Made by a program: the position numbers and the translations under genes. A stretch of DNA of 24,436 nt from an uncultured Ruminococcus sp. (GTDB taxonomy: Bacteria > Bacillota > Clostridia > Oscillospirales > Acutalibacteraceae), in the NCBI GenBank assembly GCA_937892835.1, contig CALBHM010000356.1, forward strand, positions 1-24,436. The letters run 5' to 3'. Below are positions 8,705-17,000 of this stretch, in pieces; position 1 is the stretch's first letter, and each line of letters starts with the position of its first letter. The notes below the pieces were generated by a model. The model was given only the letters and a program-made list of their open reading frames with translations. It ran no database searches and was not told the origin of the DNA.

Positions 8705-9871
8705 TTACTCTGCAATAACTTCTTTGAGTACCTGAATTGCCTTTTTCAGGTCGTCCCAATCAATGTTGAGAGAGGGGAGGAGTCTTACCTTTGTTTTAGC
8801 TGTCAGGACAAGTACTCCCTTTTCAATGCACGCATTGGCAACTTCCTTGGCCGGCTTTTCTGTCTCAACGCCGATCATAAGTCCAAGACCGCTGACGGAT
8901 TTAACGCCCTTTGCGCCCTCAAGCTCAGAGAAGATGTAAGCCGATTTTTCTTTAACCTCACTGAGAAGCTTATCGTCGATTCTCTTGATGATGTTGCATG
9001 CACCGGCACAGCTTACGGGGTTGCCGCCGAAGGTCGAACCGTGCGAACCGAAGGTGAGAACGTTCTCAACCTTTTCGCCGAGCATTGTTGCACCGATCGG
9101 AAGTCCGCCGCCGAGACCCTTTGCCGTTGTAACAACGTCGGGCTGAATTCCGTAGTGCATATAAGCGTAAAGCTCGCCCGTTCTGCCGTTACCTGTCTGA
9201 ACCTCGTCGATGATGAGAAGCATGTCCTTCTCATTGACAAGCTCTGCAACTGACTTAACGAAATCCTCGTCAAGCTTGCAAACACCGCCCTCGCCCTGAA
9301 CAAGCTCCATCATAACTGCGATGCACTTGTCCGTATCAACGAATTTCTTTACATCGTCAAAATTATTGGCTTCGGCATAAACAAATCCCTCGGGGAACGG
9401 TCCGAAATCCGTATGGAAAACGTCCTGACCCGTTGCCTTGAGCGTTGCAATCGTTCTGCCGTGAAAGCTGTTCTTAAGGGTGATTATTGTCGAATGGCTC
9501 TCGTCACCGTACTTGTCAAAAGCGTACTTCCTTGCAACCTTGATTGCACACTCGTTAGCCTCAGCACCGCTGTTTGAGAAGAAAACCTTTTTCATTCCGG
9601 TTCTCTGGCAGAGAAGCTCGGCAAGAGTTGAACAAGGCTCGGAATAGTAGAGGTTTGAGGTGTGGGGGAGAACGGAAAGCTGATGTGTAACCGCTTTCTG
9701 CCATTCATCGTCGGCAACACCGAAAATGTTTACGGCAATTCCGCTGCCGAGGTCGATATATTCTTTACCGTTGCTGTCCTTGAGGATTGCACCCTTGCCG
9801 CTGACAAGCTCAATGGGGAATCTTGCATAGGTGTTCGCAACGAACTGCTTATCATTTGATGTTATGCTCAT
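8705..9871 (-). CDS. argD: Acetylornithine aminotransferase (ArgD)
   Basis: A 388-residue, PLP-dependent class-III aminotransferase that converts N-acetylglutamate semialdehyde to N-acetylornithine. It shows FFSNSGAEANECAIKVAR, SFHGRT, the LLIIDEVQTGNGRTG cofactor-binding stretch and the PLP lysine in TTAKGLGGG (Lys251). An upstream ATG at 9907 is possible, but ATG at 9871 is preceded by AAGAAAGG and gives the expected N-terminus (MSITSNDKQF). It is the last gene of argCJBD; its ribosome-binding site lies at the end of argB. Neighbours support ArgD over other ornithine-type aminotransferases. Confidence 0.93.
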   Translation of the reverse strand: MSITSNDKQFVANTYARFPIELVSGKGAILKDSNGKEYIDLGSGIAVNIFGVADDEWQKAVTHQLSVLPHTSNLYYSEPCSTLAELLCQRTGMKKVFFSNSGAEANECAIKVARKYAFDKYGDESHSTIITLKNSFHGRTIATLKATGQDVFHTDFGPFPEGFVYAEANNFDDVKKFVDTDKCIAVMMELVQGEGGVCKLDEDFVKSVAELVNEKDMLLIIDEVQTGNGRTGELYAYMHYGIQPDVVTTAKGLGGGLPIGATMLGEKVENVLTFGSHGSTFGGNPVSCAGACNIIKRIDDKLLSEVKEKSAYIFSELEGAKGVKSVSGLGLMIGVETEKPAKEVANACIEKGVLVLTAKTKVRLLPSLNIDWDDLKKAIQVLKEVIAE

Positions 9872-9887
9872 TTTTGTCAGACCTTTC

Positions 9888-10751
9888 TTATTTATCACCC
9901 TTGACAAACATCGTTCCGATGCCCTCGTCGGTGAGAACTTCTATTATAATTGAATGGGGAATTCGTCCGTCGATAACAAAGACCTTGCGAACACCGAGAT
10001 TAATGGCGTCAACACAGCACTGCACCTTGGGAATCATACCGCCGGAGATTATTCCTTCGTCCATGAGCTTCGGAGCGTCCTCAACAAAAATCTTTGAAAT
10101 AAGAGTTGTCGGGTCGTCCTTATCCCTGAGAATTCCGGCAATATCTGTCATGGAAATAAGACTCTCTGCCTTAAGTCTACCTGCAATTCCTGCTGCAACC
10201 GTGTCGGCATTGATGTTGTATGTGTTGCCCTCGTCATCAAATCCGACGGTCGAAACAACGGGAATATATCCCATTTCAATAACGTCAAGAATCGGCTGAA
10301 CATTGATTTCGGTAATTTCACCGACGTAGCCAAGTTCGACGGCTTTCGGCTTTGCCTTGATCATTCCGCCGTCCGAGCCGCTCAGACCGATTGCCTTTCC
10401 GCCTCTTGAACAGAGCAGATTGACAAGACTTTTGTTTATCTTGCCGGCAAGAACCATCTGAACAACATCTGCCGTTTCCTTGTCCGTAACACGCAGACCG
10501 TTGACGAATTCGCTCTTTTTGCCGATTTTGTTCAGCATGCCTGTGATCTCCGGACCGCCGCCGTGAACAAGCACGACCTTGATTCCGATTGTCGAGAGCA
10601 AGATAATATCGCTCATTACGGATTCCTTGAGTTCCTCGCTGATCATGGCATTTCCGCCGTACTTCACGACAAGAATTTTTCCGTTATATTTTTGAATATA
10701 GGGGAGAGCACGGGTAAGAATTCCGGCTTTTTCTTCCATTGATATATGCAT
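9888..10751 (-). CDS. argB: Acetylglutamate kinase (ArgB)
   Basis: A 287-residue amino-acid kinase that phosphorylates N-acetylglutamate, the second step of arginine synthesis. The glycine-rich N-terminal motif KILVVKYGGNAM, the substrate loop VLVHGGGPEI and GLSGSDGGMIKA are clear. The start ATG follows AGGTGA by nine bases. In organisms with ArgJ this kinase is usually the arginine-feedback-inhibited step; whether this one is sensitive cannot be read with certainty. Confidence 0.95.
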   Translation of the reverse strand: MHISMEEKAGILTRALPYIQKYNGKILVVKYGGNAMISEELKESVMSDIILLSTIGIKVVLVHGGGPEITGMLNKIGKKSEFVNGLRVTDKETADVVQMVLAGKINKSLVNLLCSRGGKAIGLSGSDGGMIKAKPKAVELGYVGEITEINVQPILDVIEMGYIPVVSTVGFDDEGNTYNINADTVAAGIAGRLKAESLISMTDIAGILRDKDDPTTLISKIFVEDAPKLMDEGIISGGMIPKVQCCVDAINLGVRKVFVIDGRIPHSIIIEVLTDEGIGTMFVKGDK

Positions 10752-10765
10752 TTGTATTATTCACC

Positions 10766-11983
10766 TCAGGTTCTGTAGTCGCCGTTGATTTTTACATATT
10801 CATATGTGAGGTCACAGCCCCATGCTGTTGCATCAAAGCCGCCGTCGTTGAGGTCAACAAGAATTTCAATTTCTTTTTCGAGAAGGATTTCCTTTGCTTT
10901 TTCCTCAGAAAAATCAACACCGGCACCGTTGTGGCAAACGGCGATTGTTCCCTTGACGGACTTGAAGCTGACGTCAATCTTATTGATATCAACATCCGCT
11001 CCGCTGTAGCCGATTGCGCAAAGCACACGACCCCAGTTGGCATCTGCGCCGAACATTGCCGCCTTGGTAAGCGATGAGCAGATAACAGACTTTGCAACTT
11101 TCTTTGCAATTTCGTCTGTCTTGCCGCCTGTTACCTTACATTCGAGCAGCTTCGTTGCGCCCTCGCCGTCGCCTGCGATTTTTCTTGAAAGATAAACGCT
11201 GACCTTGTGGAGAGCCTCGCAGAATTTATCGTAAGCCTCGCCCTCGCTGTCAATGAGCTTGTTGCCTGCCATTCCGTTGGCAAGAACAGCGAATGTATCA
11301 TTGGTCGATGTATCGCCGTCAACGCTTATCATGTTAAATGATGTCTTAACATCCTCGCTGACCGCCTTTTGAAGCATTTCGCTTGTGATTGCAACGTCAG
11401 AAGTGACGAAAACAAGCATCGTCGCCATGTTCGGGTGAATCATTCCGCTGCCCTTAGCAATTCCGCCGATTCTGCACTCAACGCCGTCAATGTCAAAGCT
11501 GACTGCAATTTCCTTTTTCTTCGTATCGGTCGTCATGATGCCCTCTGCGGCAAGACCGCTGTTGTCGTAGTCAAGTCCTGCAACCAGCTCAGCCATGCCG
11601 TTGGCAATCGGAGTGAGGTTGAGCGGCATACCGATAACGCCTGTTGAACCGACGATAACGTCGTCCTTGTTTATGCCGAGTGCGTCCTCGACGAGCTGAC
11701 CCATGGCCTCCGCCTTTTCAATTCCGTCGGCGTTGCATGTGTTCGCAATACCGCTGTTGCAGATTATAGCCTGGGCATGTCCGTCGGCAAGGTGCTTCTG
11801 ATTGACAAAAATCGGAGCACCCTTGACAAGATTGGTTGTATAAACAGCCGCCGCCGTAGCCTTTACGTCGCTGACAATGAGCGAAAGGTCACGCTTTGAC
11901 TTGTTCTTTCTGATTCCGCAGTGGATTCCGTTGGCTTTGAAGCCCTTTGCGGCGCAAATGCCGCCTTCAATAGTTTTCATCAT
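10766..11983 (-). CDS. argJ: Glutamate N-acetyltransferase / ornithine acetyltransferase (ArgJ)
   Basis: The 405-residue protein transfers acetyl from N-acetylornithine to glutamate and so recycles the acetyl group. It carries the autoprocessing site MIHPNMATMLVF, in which cleavage before Thr188 (Ala-Thr-Met-Leu) yields alpha and beta chains and the catalytic threonine. It starts one base after the argC stop, with GAGGT six bases upstream. Whether it is mono- or bifunctional (also using acetyl-CoA) cannot be told from sequence; no argA-like gene is in the window. Confidence 0.95.
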   Translation of the reverse strand: MMKTIEGGICAAKGFKANGIHCGIRKNKSKRDLSLIVSDVKATAAAVYTTNLVKGAPIFVNQKHLADGHAQAIICNSGIANTCNADGIEKAEAMGQLVEDALGINKDDVIVGSTGVIGMPLNLTPIANGMAELVAGLDYDNSGLAAEGIMTTDTKKKEIAVSFDIDGVECRIGGIAKGSGMIHPNMATMLVFVTSDVAITSEMLQKAVSEDVKTSFNMISVDGDTSTNDTFAVLANGMAGNKLIDSEGEAYDKFCEALHKVSVYLSRKIAGDGEGATKLLECKVTGGKTDEIAKKVAKSVICSSLTKAAMFGADANWGRVLCAIGYSGADVDINKIDVSFKSVKGTIAVCHNGAGVDFSEEKAKEILLEKEIEILVDLNDGGFDATAWGCDLTYEYVKINGDYRT

Positions 11984-11984
11984 T

Positions 11985-12914
11985 TTATACCTCGAGTCCT
12001 GTTTTTTCGTCTGTTCCGAGAAGAATGTTCATGTTCTGTATAGCTGCTCCGGAAGCACCCTTGCCGAGATTGTCGTATCTCGACATCAAAAGGATTCTGT
12101 CCTCGTTGCCCTCAACAAAGATTTCCATTGAGTCGTTGAACGAGAGCTTGTTGGAGCAAATGAAACCGTTCTCACCGATTTCGTCTTTATATTTTACAAT
12201 ATCCGAATGATATTTGTTTGCGTAAATTTTCTTGATGTCCTCAATCGTAACGCCGTTGAGCTGTTCCTTGAAAAGGGGAACGGTTACGAGCATGCCGCTG
12301 TAATAGTCGGCAACGATCGGGCAGAAAGCAGGGAAAGCGTTGATTCCCGTGATCGCCTTCATTTCTTTAAGATGCTTGTGATTCTGCGTCAAGCCGTACT
12401 GCCTCGGCGATTCAAGCGCAACATCGGGTTCTGCATCCTCGTATTCGGCAATCATTTTTTTGCCGCCGCCGCTGTAGCCTGTCAGCGAATGGCAGGTCAG
12501 AAGCGTATCGGGAGAAATTGCACCGGCCTCGACCAGGGGATAGACAAGTGAAATAAAACCGCTTGCATGACAGCCGGGAACGGCAATTCGGTTGGAATTC
12601 TTTATTTTTTCTCTGTGCGCCGGAGAAAGCTCGGGAAAGCCGTATGCCCAGTCGGGATTGGTTCTGTGAGCCGTCGAGGTGTCGAGAATCTTAACATTTT
12701 CGTTCTCAATCAGTCCGACGGATTCGATCGCCGCCGCATCGGGCAGGCAAAGGAAAGCGATATCGCAGGTGTTGAGAGCCTCACGTCGAGCTTCAACGTC
12801 CTTGCGCTTCTCCTCGGGCAGGAGCATAAGTTCAATGTCCGAACGCTCGGAAAGTCTTTCGTAAATTCTGAGTCCTGTTGTGCCGGCCTTGCCGTCAATA
12901 AAAACCTTTTTCAT
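11985..12914 (-). CDS. argC: N-acetyl-gamma-glutamyl-phosphate reductase, short type (ArgC)
   Basis: The 309-residue protein reduces N-acetylglutamyl phosphate to the semialdehyde. The NAD(P) motif GKAGTTGLRI is at residues 8-17 and the catalytic cysteine is in AVPGCHASGF (Cys115). The length and the N-terminal motif point to the shorter type-2 ArgC (about 310 residues) rather than the longer type-1 enzyme (about 345). First gene of the operon; AGAGG lies eight bases before the ATG. Confidence 0.94.
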   Translation of the reverse strand: MKKVFIDGKAGTTGLRIYERLSERSDIELMLLPEEKRKDVEARREALNTCDIAFLCLPDAAAIESVGLIENENVKILDTSTAHRTNPDWAYGFPELSPAHREKIKNSNRIAVPGCHASGFISLVYPLVEAGAISPDTLLTCHSLTGYSGGGKKMIAEYEDAEPDVALESPRQYGLTQNHKHLKEMKAITGINAFPAFCPIVADYYSGMLVTVPLFKEQLNGVTIEDIKKIYANKYHSDIVKYKDEIGENGFICSNKLSFNDSMEIFVEGNEDRILLMSRYDNLGKGASGAAIQNMNILLGTDEKTGLEV

Positions 12915-12947
12915 GCCTTAAACCTCTGAATCTGTTAATAGGGTATA

Positions 12948-12976
12948 ATTATACATAAATATACAAAATATGTCAA
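12948..12976 (-). promoter_or_regulatory. Sigma-A promoter of argCJBD
   Basis: On the minus strand TTGACA (12971-12976) and TATAAT (12948-12953) are both consensus and are spaced 17 bases apart, about 34 bases before argC. Confidence 0.88.
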
Positions 12977-12992
12977 GGAAAATACAAAATAT

Positions 12993-13019
12993 ATTCATTC
13001 AATATGATACAAATATTCA
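12993..13019 (-). promoter_or_regulatory. Possible ArgR half-sites upstream of argC
   Basis: Three TGAAT half-sites on the minus strand (12993-12997, 12997-13001 and 13015-13019) lie just upstream of the -35 box in very AT-rich DNA. ArgR/AhrC boxes are built from TGAAT/ATTCA-type halves, so this is a candidate operator. The symmetry is imperfect and the call is tentative. Confidence 0.25.
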
Positions 13020-13131
13020 TGTGGAAAACCGCAATAAACTGGGAAATATGCCGTTTAGCGGTGCGATTTTGGATAATGTTCCGCAAAATGAATAAAAAAG
13101 TGAATATACATTTATATTTTTTTAAAAATAA

Positions 13132-13281
13132 ACAAATCCGATTGCCGCAGGATTAAACGAACGCATTATAAGCGAATTTAACCTTTATAATTATAACTCA
13201 GACCGTGACAAAAAACAACCGTTATTTGTAAAGAAAATGAAATAGTTTATGCGAAAGTACATTGACGAGGAAAAACGTTAA
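13132..13281 (+). pseudogene. Possible eroded coding fragment in the argC-CRISPR gap
   Basis: One plus frame reads like protein (IAAGLNERIISEFNLYNYNS, then ...QPLFVKKMK), meets a TAG, and continues as MRKYIDEEKR before TAA. The composition looks coding and there is no start with a ribosome-binding site. I do not recognise the family. The rest of 12977-13280 is AT-rich, and apart from the candidate ArgR half-sites nothing else was seen there. Confidence 0.2.
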
Positions 13282-13311
13282 AAGCCCCCCTTGAATGAAT
13301 CAAAGGGAGGC
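13280..13311 (-). terminator. Possible intrinsic terminator downstream of the CRISPR arrays
   Basis: On the minus strand GCCTCCCTT pairs with AAGGGGGGC (one mismatch) across a loop of about 10 bases, followed by TTTT. It would stop transcripts that read through both arrays before they reach the arginine operon. Confidence 0.5.
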
Positions 13312-13345
13312 TGAAAGTTCGCCATGAAATTTTAAGTTGCCGGCA

Positions 13346-13376
13346 TTGCACCCCATGCGGGTGCTTTTCTTTTTTT
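13346..13376 (+). terminator. Plus-strand terminator-like hairpin, copy 1
   Basis: GCACCC (13348-13353) pairs with GGGTGC (13359-13364) around a five-base loop and is followed by TTTTCTTTTTTT. No plus-strand gene precedes it. It marks the left end of the first CRISPR module and is repeated at 13621. Confidence 0.5.
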
Positions 13377-13444
13377 AGGCCTTGCGCTTCGGGCGGTATG
13401 GTACTTTGCTCAACTTCTCTTACCTCCGCCCAAAGAGAAAAAGA

Positions 13445-13480
13445 AAACCACAGCCGTGGGGTTTAACACGGCTGTAGTTC
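13445..13480 (-). terminator. Terminal CRISPR repeat of array 1 acting as an intrinsic terminator
   Basis: In this leader-distal repeat the 3' part is changed so that CTACAGCCGTG pairs with CACGGCTGTGG (11 pairs, one G-U, extendable by two A-T pairs) around an eight-base loop. TTTTCTTTTTCTC follows directly. An intact repeat has only the short inner stem and no T tract. Confidence 0.75.
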
Positions 13481-13546
13481 TATGACGAACACTGAGTATC
13501 GCATTTTAAAGTTTTAGAACCGTGGGGTTTAACACGGCTGTAGTTC
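13445..13546 (-). CRISPR. CRISPR mini-array 1 (two repeats, one spacer), type VI-D
   Basis: Two 36-base repeats, at 13445-13480 (degenerate terminal copy) and 13511-13546, flank a 30-base spacer at 13481-13510. On the minus, transcribed strand the intact repeat starts GAACTACAGCCGTG and ends TTCTAAAAC, with a CCGTG/CACGG stem; this is the layout known for Cas13d direct repeats. The leader lies at higher coordinates. The repeat interior (TTAAACCC) differs from that of array 2. Confidence 0.93.
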
Positions 13547-13581
13547 CTCAAATTGCACAAAGTACAATCTGAATTGTTTTA

Positions 13582-13610
13582 ATTATATACCATATCCAAA
13601 TAAAAGTCAA
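13582..13610 (-). promoter_or_regulatory. Leader promoter of CRISPR array 1
   Basis: On the minus strand TTGACT (13605-13610) and TATAAT (13582-13587) are 17 bases apart. The -10 box ends 35 bases before the first repeat, so a short leader RNA of roughly 28-30 bases is expected. Confidence 0.85.
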
Positions 13611-13620
13611 GTGATCATTT

Positions 13621-13647
13621 ATTGCACCCCATGTGGGTGCTTTTTTT
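13621..13647 (+). terminator. Plus-strand terminator-like hairpin, copy 2
   Basis: GCACCC (13624-13629) pairs with GGGTGC (13635-13640) around a five-base loop, followed by seven T. It sits between the leader of array 1 and the terminal repeat of array 2, and would block plus-strand (antisense) transcription into array 2. Confidence 0.55.
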
Positions 13648-13712
13648 GCCTTGCGTTTCGAGAGGCATGGCGGTTTGTTCAATCTCTTTTACTTCGCCAA
13701 AAGAGAAAAAGA

Positions 13713-13748
13713 AAACCACAGCCGCATGAATTCACACGGCTGTAGTCC
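13713..13748 (-). terminator. Terminal CRISPR repeat of array 2 acting as an intrinsic terminator
   Basis: On the minus strand ACTACAGCCGTGTG can pair with CATGCGGCTGTGGT (14 pairs including three G-U) around AATT, followed by TTTCTTTTTCTC. As in array 1, the last repeat has become a long stem plus T tract. Confidence 0.75.
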
Positions 13749-13945
13749 TAACTGTTGGTACTGACAAAGTTACATCTAGTTTTAGAACCGTGTGAAATCA
13801 CACGGCTGTAGTTCAAACATCAAAAACATAAACTCTACCGATGGTTTTAGAACCGTGTGAAATCACACGGCTGTAGTTCAATATCTACGATGCAAAAGTA
13901 GCTTTTAATGTTTTAGAACCGTGTGAAATCACACGGCTGTAGTTC
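13713..13945 (-). CRISPR. CRISPR mini-array 2 (four repeats, three spacers), type VI-D
   Basis: The 36-base repeats are at 13713-13748 (degenerate terminal copy), 13779-13814, 13844-13879 and 13910-13945. Spacers are 30, 29 and 30 bases. The three intact repeats look identical; on the transcribed strand their core is CCGTGTGATTTCACACGG, a near-perfect hairpin, followed by TTCTAAAAC. Both the orientation relative to the leader and the degenerate end agree with minus-strand transcription. The array lies directly downstream of cas13d. Confidence 0.97.
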
Positions 13946-13980
13946 CTCAAATTGCACAAAGTACAGCTTGAATTGTCTTG

Positions 13981-14009
13981 ATTATATAGCATTTTCAGCT
14001 AAAAGTCAA
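13981..14009 (-). promoter_or_regulatory. Leader promoter of CRISPR array 2, overlapping the cas13d stop codon
   Basis: On the minus strand TTGACT (14004-14009) and TATAAT (13981-13986) are 17 bases apart, and the -10 box ends 35 bases before the first repeat, exactly as in array 1. The TGA stop of cas13d (14006-14008) is part of the -35 hexamer. Confidence 0.88.
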
Positions 14010-17000
14010 GCATTATTTTTTGTTATTGGCATTTTTTCTTTCTTGTTATTATCATTCCCCTCTGTTGGAGCTTCTTTTTTCGCTTTTTTCTGCTCCTTAT
14101 CTCCCTCTTCGATTCTCGGATTGTTCATATCAAACAAGCCTTCTATAGACAGATTCTTGTATCTCGGGAGACAGTAGCCGAACGGCGTATTCAACGCCTT
14201 AACAAAGTCCTTGCAGTATTCGCCGTACTTCTCGACAAGTTTAAAATATGTCTTGATCTTATTGTTTATTTGATTGTATATTTTGGGATTACTGCACACA
14301 TCCTTGAGCGAGGACTGAACAATAAAATGATACAGTTCAAAGTATGAGTCAAATTTCTTCACCTTGCCGATGTATTTGTCAATGTTTCTGATTGCGCCGA
14401 TGTGAGCGACATTGTTGCGATATTTATCAATAACTGTTGTATCTGTATTTTCGATATTGGTTTTCAGGTAATTTCTTGCATGTGATTTTAAATGTTTTTT
14501 CTCTATGGAATATTGCGTAACACAGAGATAATCCCTTTCCGTATTTAAAAGCTGCTGTTCCCTTTCGAGACAGTGAAATGCAATGGTGTATCTTGAATTC
14601 ACATAGACAAGATTTTTAATAAGCAAATAAAGCACGGTAAGATAAAGGCTGATAATCGCTTTCCACTTTTCTCTTTCCTTTATATTTTTTGTATCTTTAA
14701 CCTTTTCATTTCTTTCATCAAGTTTTTCGAAACTTAATGTGCTGATTATTTGGGTAAGGGCAGCCCTTTTCTCCTCAATGCTGTTGCTTCCTTTTTCTCC
14801 GCAGGAATTGTAATAACGCTCAATTTGAGTATCCGGTATTGAATCAAGAACAAACCGCACGACCTTCTTATTTTTGGCAACCTCATGTACCCTTGCAGTG
14901 TTGCAGTAGCGTGCAAGATATTTGAAACGATTTGATTCAATTACATTGCTTGCAATAAAATTCCTGAAGCCGTTGTTTCTCTTTGGGGAATTGTTTTTGT
15001 CGTCTTTTCCCTTGCCGAGAATTTCATCAAAATATTCCGAAAGCTCTTCTTCGCTTTTCTTAGTACCGAGCACCTGTGCCGCATCAATAAACATTACTTT
15101 CTTTGCAGACGGATCAGATGTCTGCATACGGGCAACGCTTCTGACTATTTGAAGCTCGGATACAATTTTCTTGCTTTTCTCAAATATTTTATATTTCTTC
15201 AAAAAATTGCACTCAATTTTTGAGGATTTCATATGTTGATTATTGCTGTCATCTGAATTACAATCATTATTTGAAGATTCCTCAATCTGACTGTTGATAT
15301 CATCAATAACCGAAAGCAGGCTACCAATATTATCAAACTTGTTTATAAGCGTGGTTAAAAGGTCATTGATCTCCTTGCCGTCAAGAAGCAAAGTGATTGC
15401 ATATATTGCCTTACTGAAGTATTCAACTCCGTTCGAGCCTACCAGTTCCGAGAAAAGCTTATCATTGATATCTCGGTCAACCATCATTTTACGAATTTCT
15501 TTTGCATTTATTTGCGGAGCGATTCTATTGACCGTTTTACCGATATTTTTCCATGCCGATTCTGCTTCACGGATATACGCTTGATCCTTTTCCCAAATTC
15601 TAACAGCATCTCTCAAAGAGCAAACAAACTCATCAGCTGCTCCTTTGGCTTCTTCACTTGTATAGTACCTATAAAGTGTAAAGTCAATATGCTTATTAAG
15701 CTTTGAACGCAAAGAAGAATCATTCTTATAGATCTCTCTCAGCCTCGAATTTTCGTCCATTTCAAGAATATTTTCACGAAGTGTCTTTATTGAAAATCCG
15801 AGATTTTTTTGCTCTTTTTTGACCGTAAAATCATAATACTGCTGTGCAATTTTTTTCTTATCGGCTATATTTTTTATATCATTTGCCTTGAAAATAATTG
15901 TGAGATCTTTCTTAGCTGTTTTGATAAAGTTATGGTTTAACTCATAAATTCGCTGCTTAAAAGTACGGTTAAGTAAGTTCTTTACCTTTTGACTTACAGG
16001 ATCGTTTCTTTGGTTCAGGTCATACAAATAATTTCTTGTGCTATTTTGGCTGTGAATAAGCATCTGGCGTATAGAGCCAAGGAAACAAAGGTAATAGTAT
16101 ATATCCTCGTCACTCTTTTGTTTAATATTTGCGCAATTTGCTTTTTTATCAAGATCTGTATCGTAAAATGCAGAACCAAAGTATCTGAGTCTGGGATTCT
16201 TGACAAACGAGTCAAAAAAATTTCTGGATTTTTTTATATTGGCTTTTGCTTTTTCATCAAAATTGTATTCTTTTTTATCGGGATTTAAATATTGTTCAAA
16301 CGAATTCGTTGTGCGCAGCGTGCCGATAAAATCATCATTTTCAAAATCGGTAATACGGAGAATATTATCAATAGTAAAAATAATGTTGTTGATATGAACT
16401 TGAAGAATTTTTTCGATATCAAGAATATTGTAGATTACCTGAATATGTATATTGTCATTAAATTGTTTCCCGAAAAATTGCTTTTCAAGCGGTTCTCTGC
16501 AACGGATCAGGTCATCCCCGGCCTTATGCTTTTCTGAAAGCTCCAGCGGATTATCGATCGTTGTATCAATTCTTTTTGATTTAATATCGTAAAACTTCTC
16601 TCTTTTTAATACATCGAATTTCGGATTATCACAAACAAATTCTTGGTTTTCCGGATAAAATCTTCTTTCAAGCTTCGCTTTATTGCCCTGCCCGAAAGAG
16701 GTCATAATAACATCTTCATTTGAAACAAAGGTTGATTTAAGGCCGGCCGCCTTGGCTTTTGACTTTTTATCCTTTTCCTTTTTTTTCTTCGTTTTATCTT
16801 CTTTATGTGATTCTTCATTCACCTCTTCTGAAATTATTTTATTTTTTTCTTCCTCCGCCTGGCGAGCTTCTTCTGCCTTACGAGCTTCTTCAGCCTGGCG
16901 AGCCTCCTCAGCCTGGCGAGCTTCTTCGGCCTGGCGAGCTTCCTCAGCTTTGCGAGCTGCCTCGGCCTTTTCTTTGTCAATATTTTTCCATTTTTCCCCG

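Larger units (their letters stand above)
13346..14010. repeat. Tandem duplication of the whole CRISPR module
   Basis: The segment from 13346 (attgcacccc hairpin, then CTTGCGCTTC..., then AAAGAGAAAAAGAAAACCACAG, repeat-spacer units, CCTCAAATTGCACAAAGTACA and the leader promoter, ending near 13620) recurs from 13621 to about 14010. The second copy has small substitutions and two more spacers. The copies are about 276 bases apart at their left ends. Confidence 0.85.

Noticed and set aside
13346..13440. Small minus-strand peptide frame through the module flank (ending in a KHPHGVQ-like phrase)
   Set aside because: It has no start or ribosome-binding site and is interrupted by stops; it reflects the hairpin and flank repeat, not a gene.
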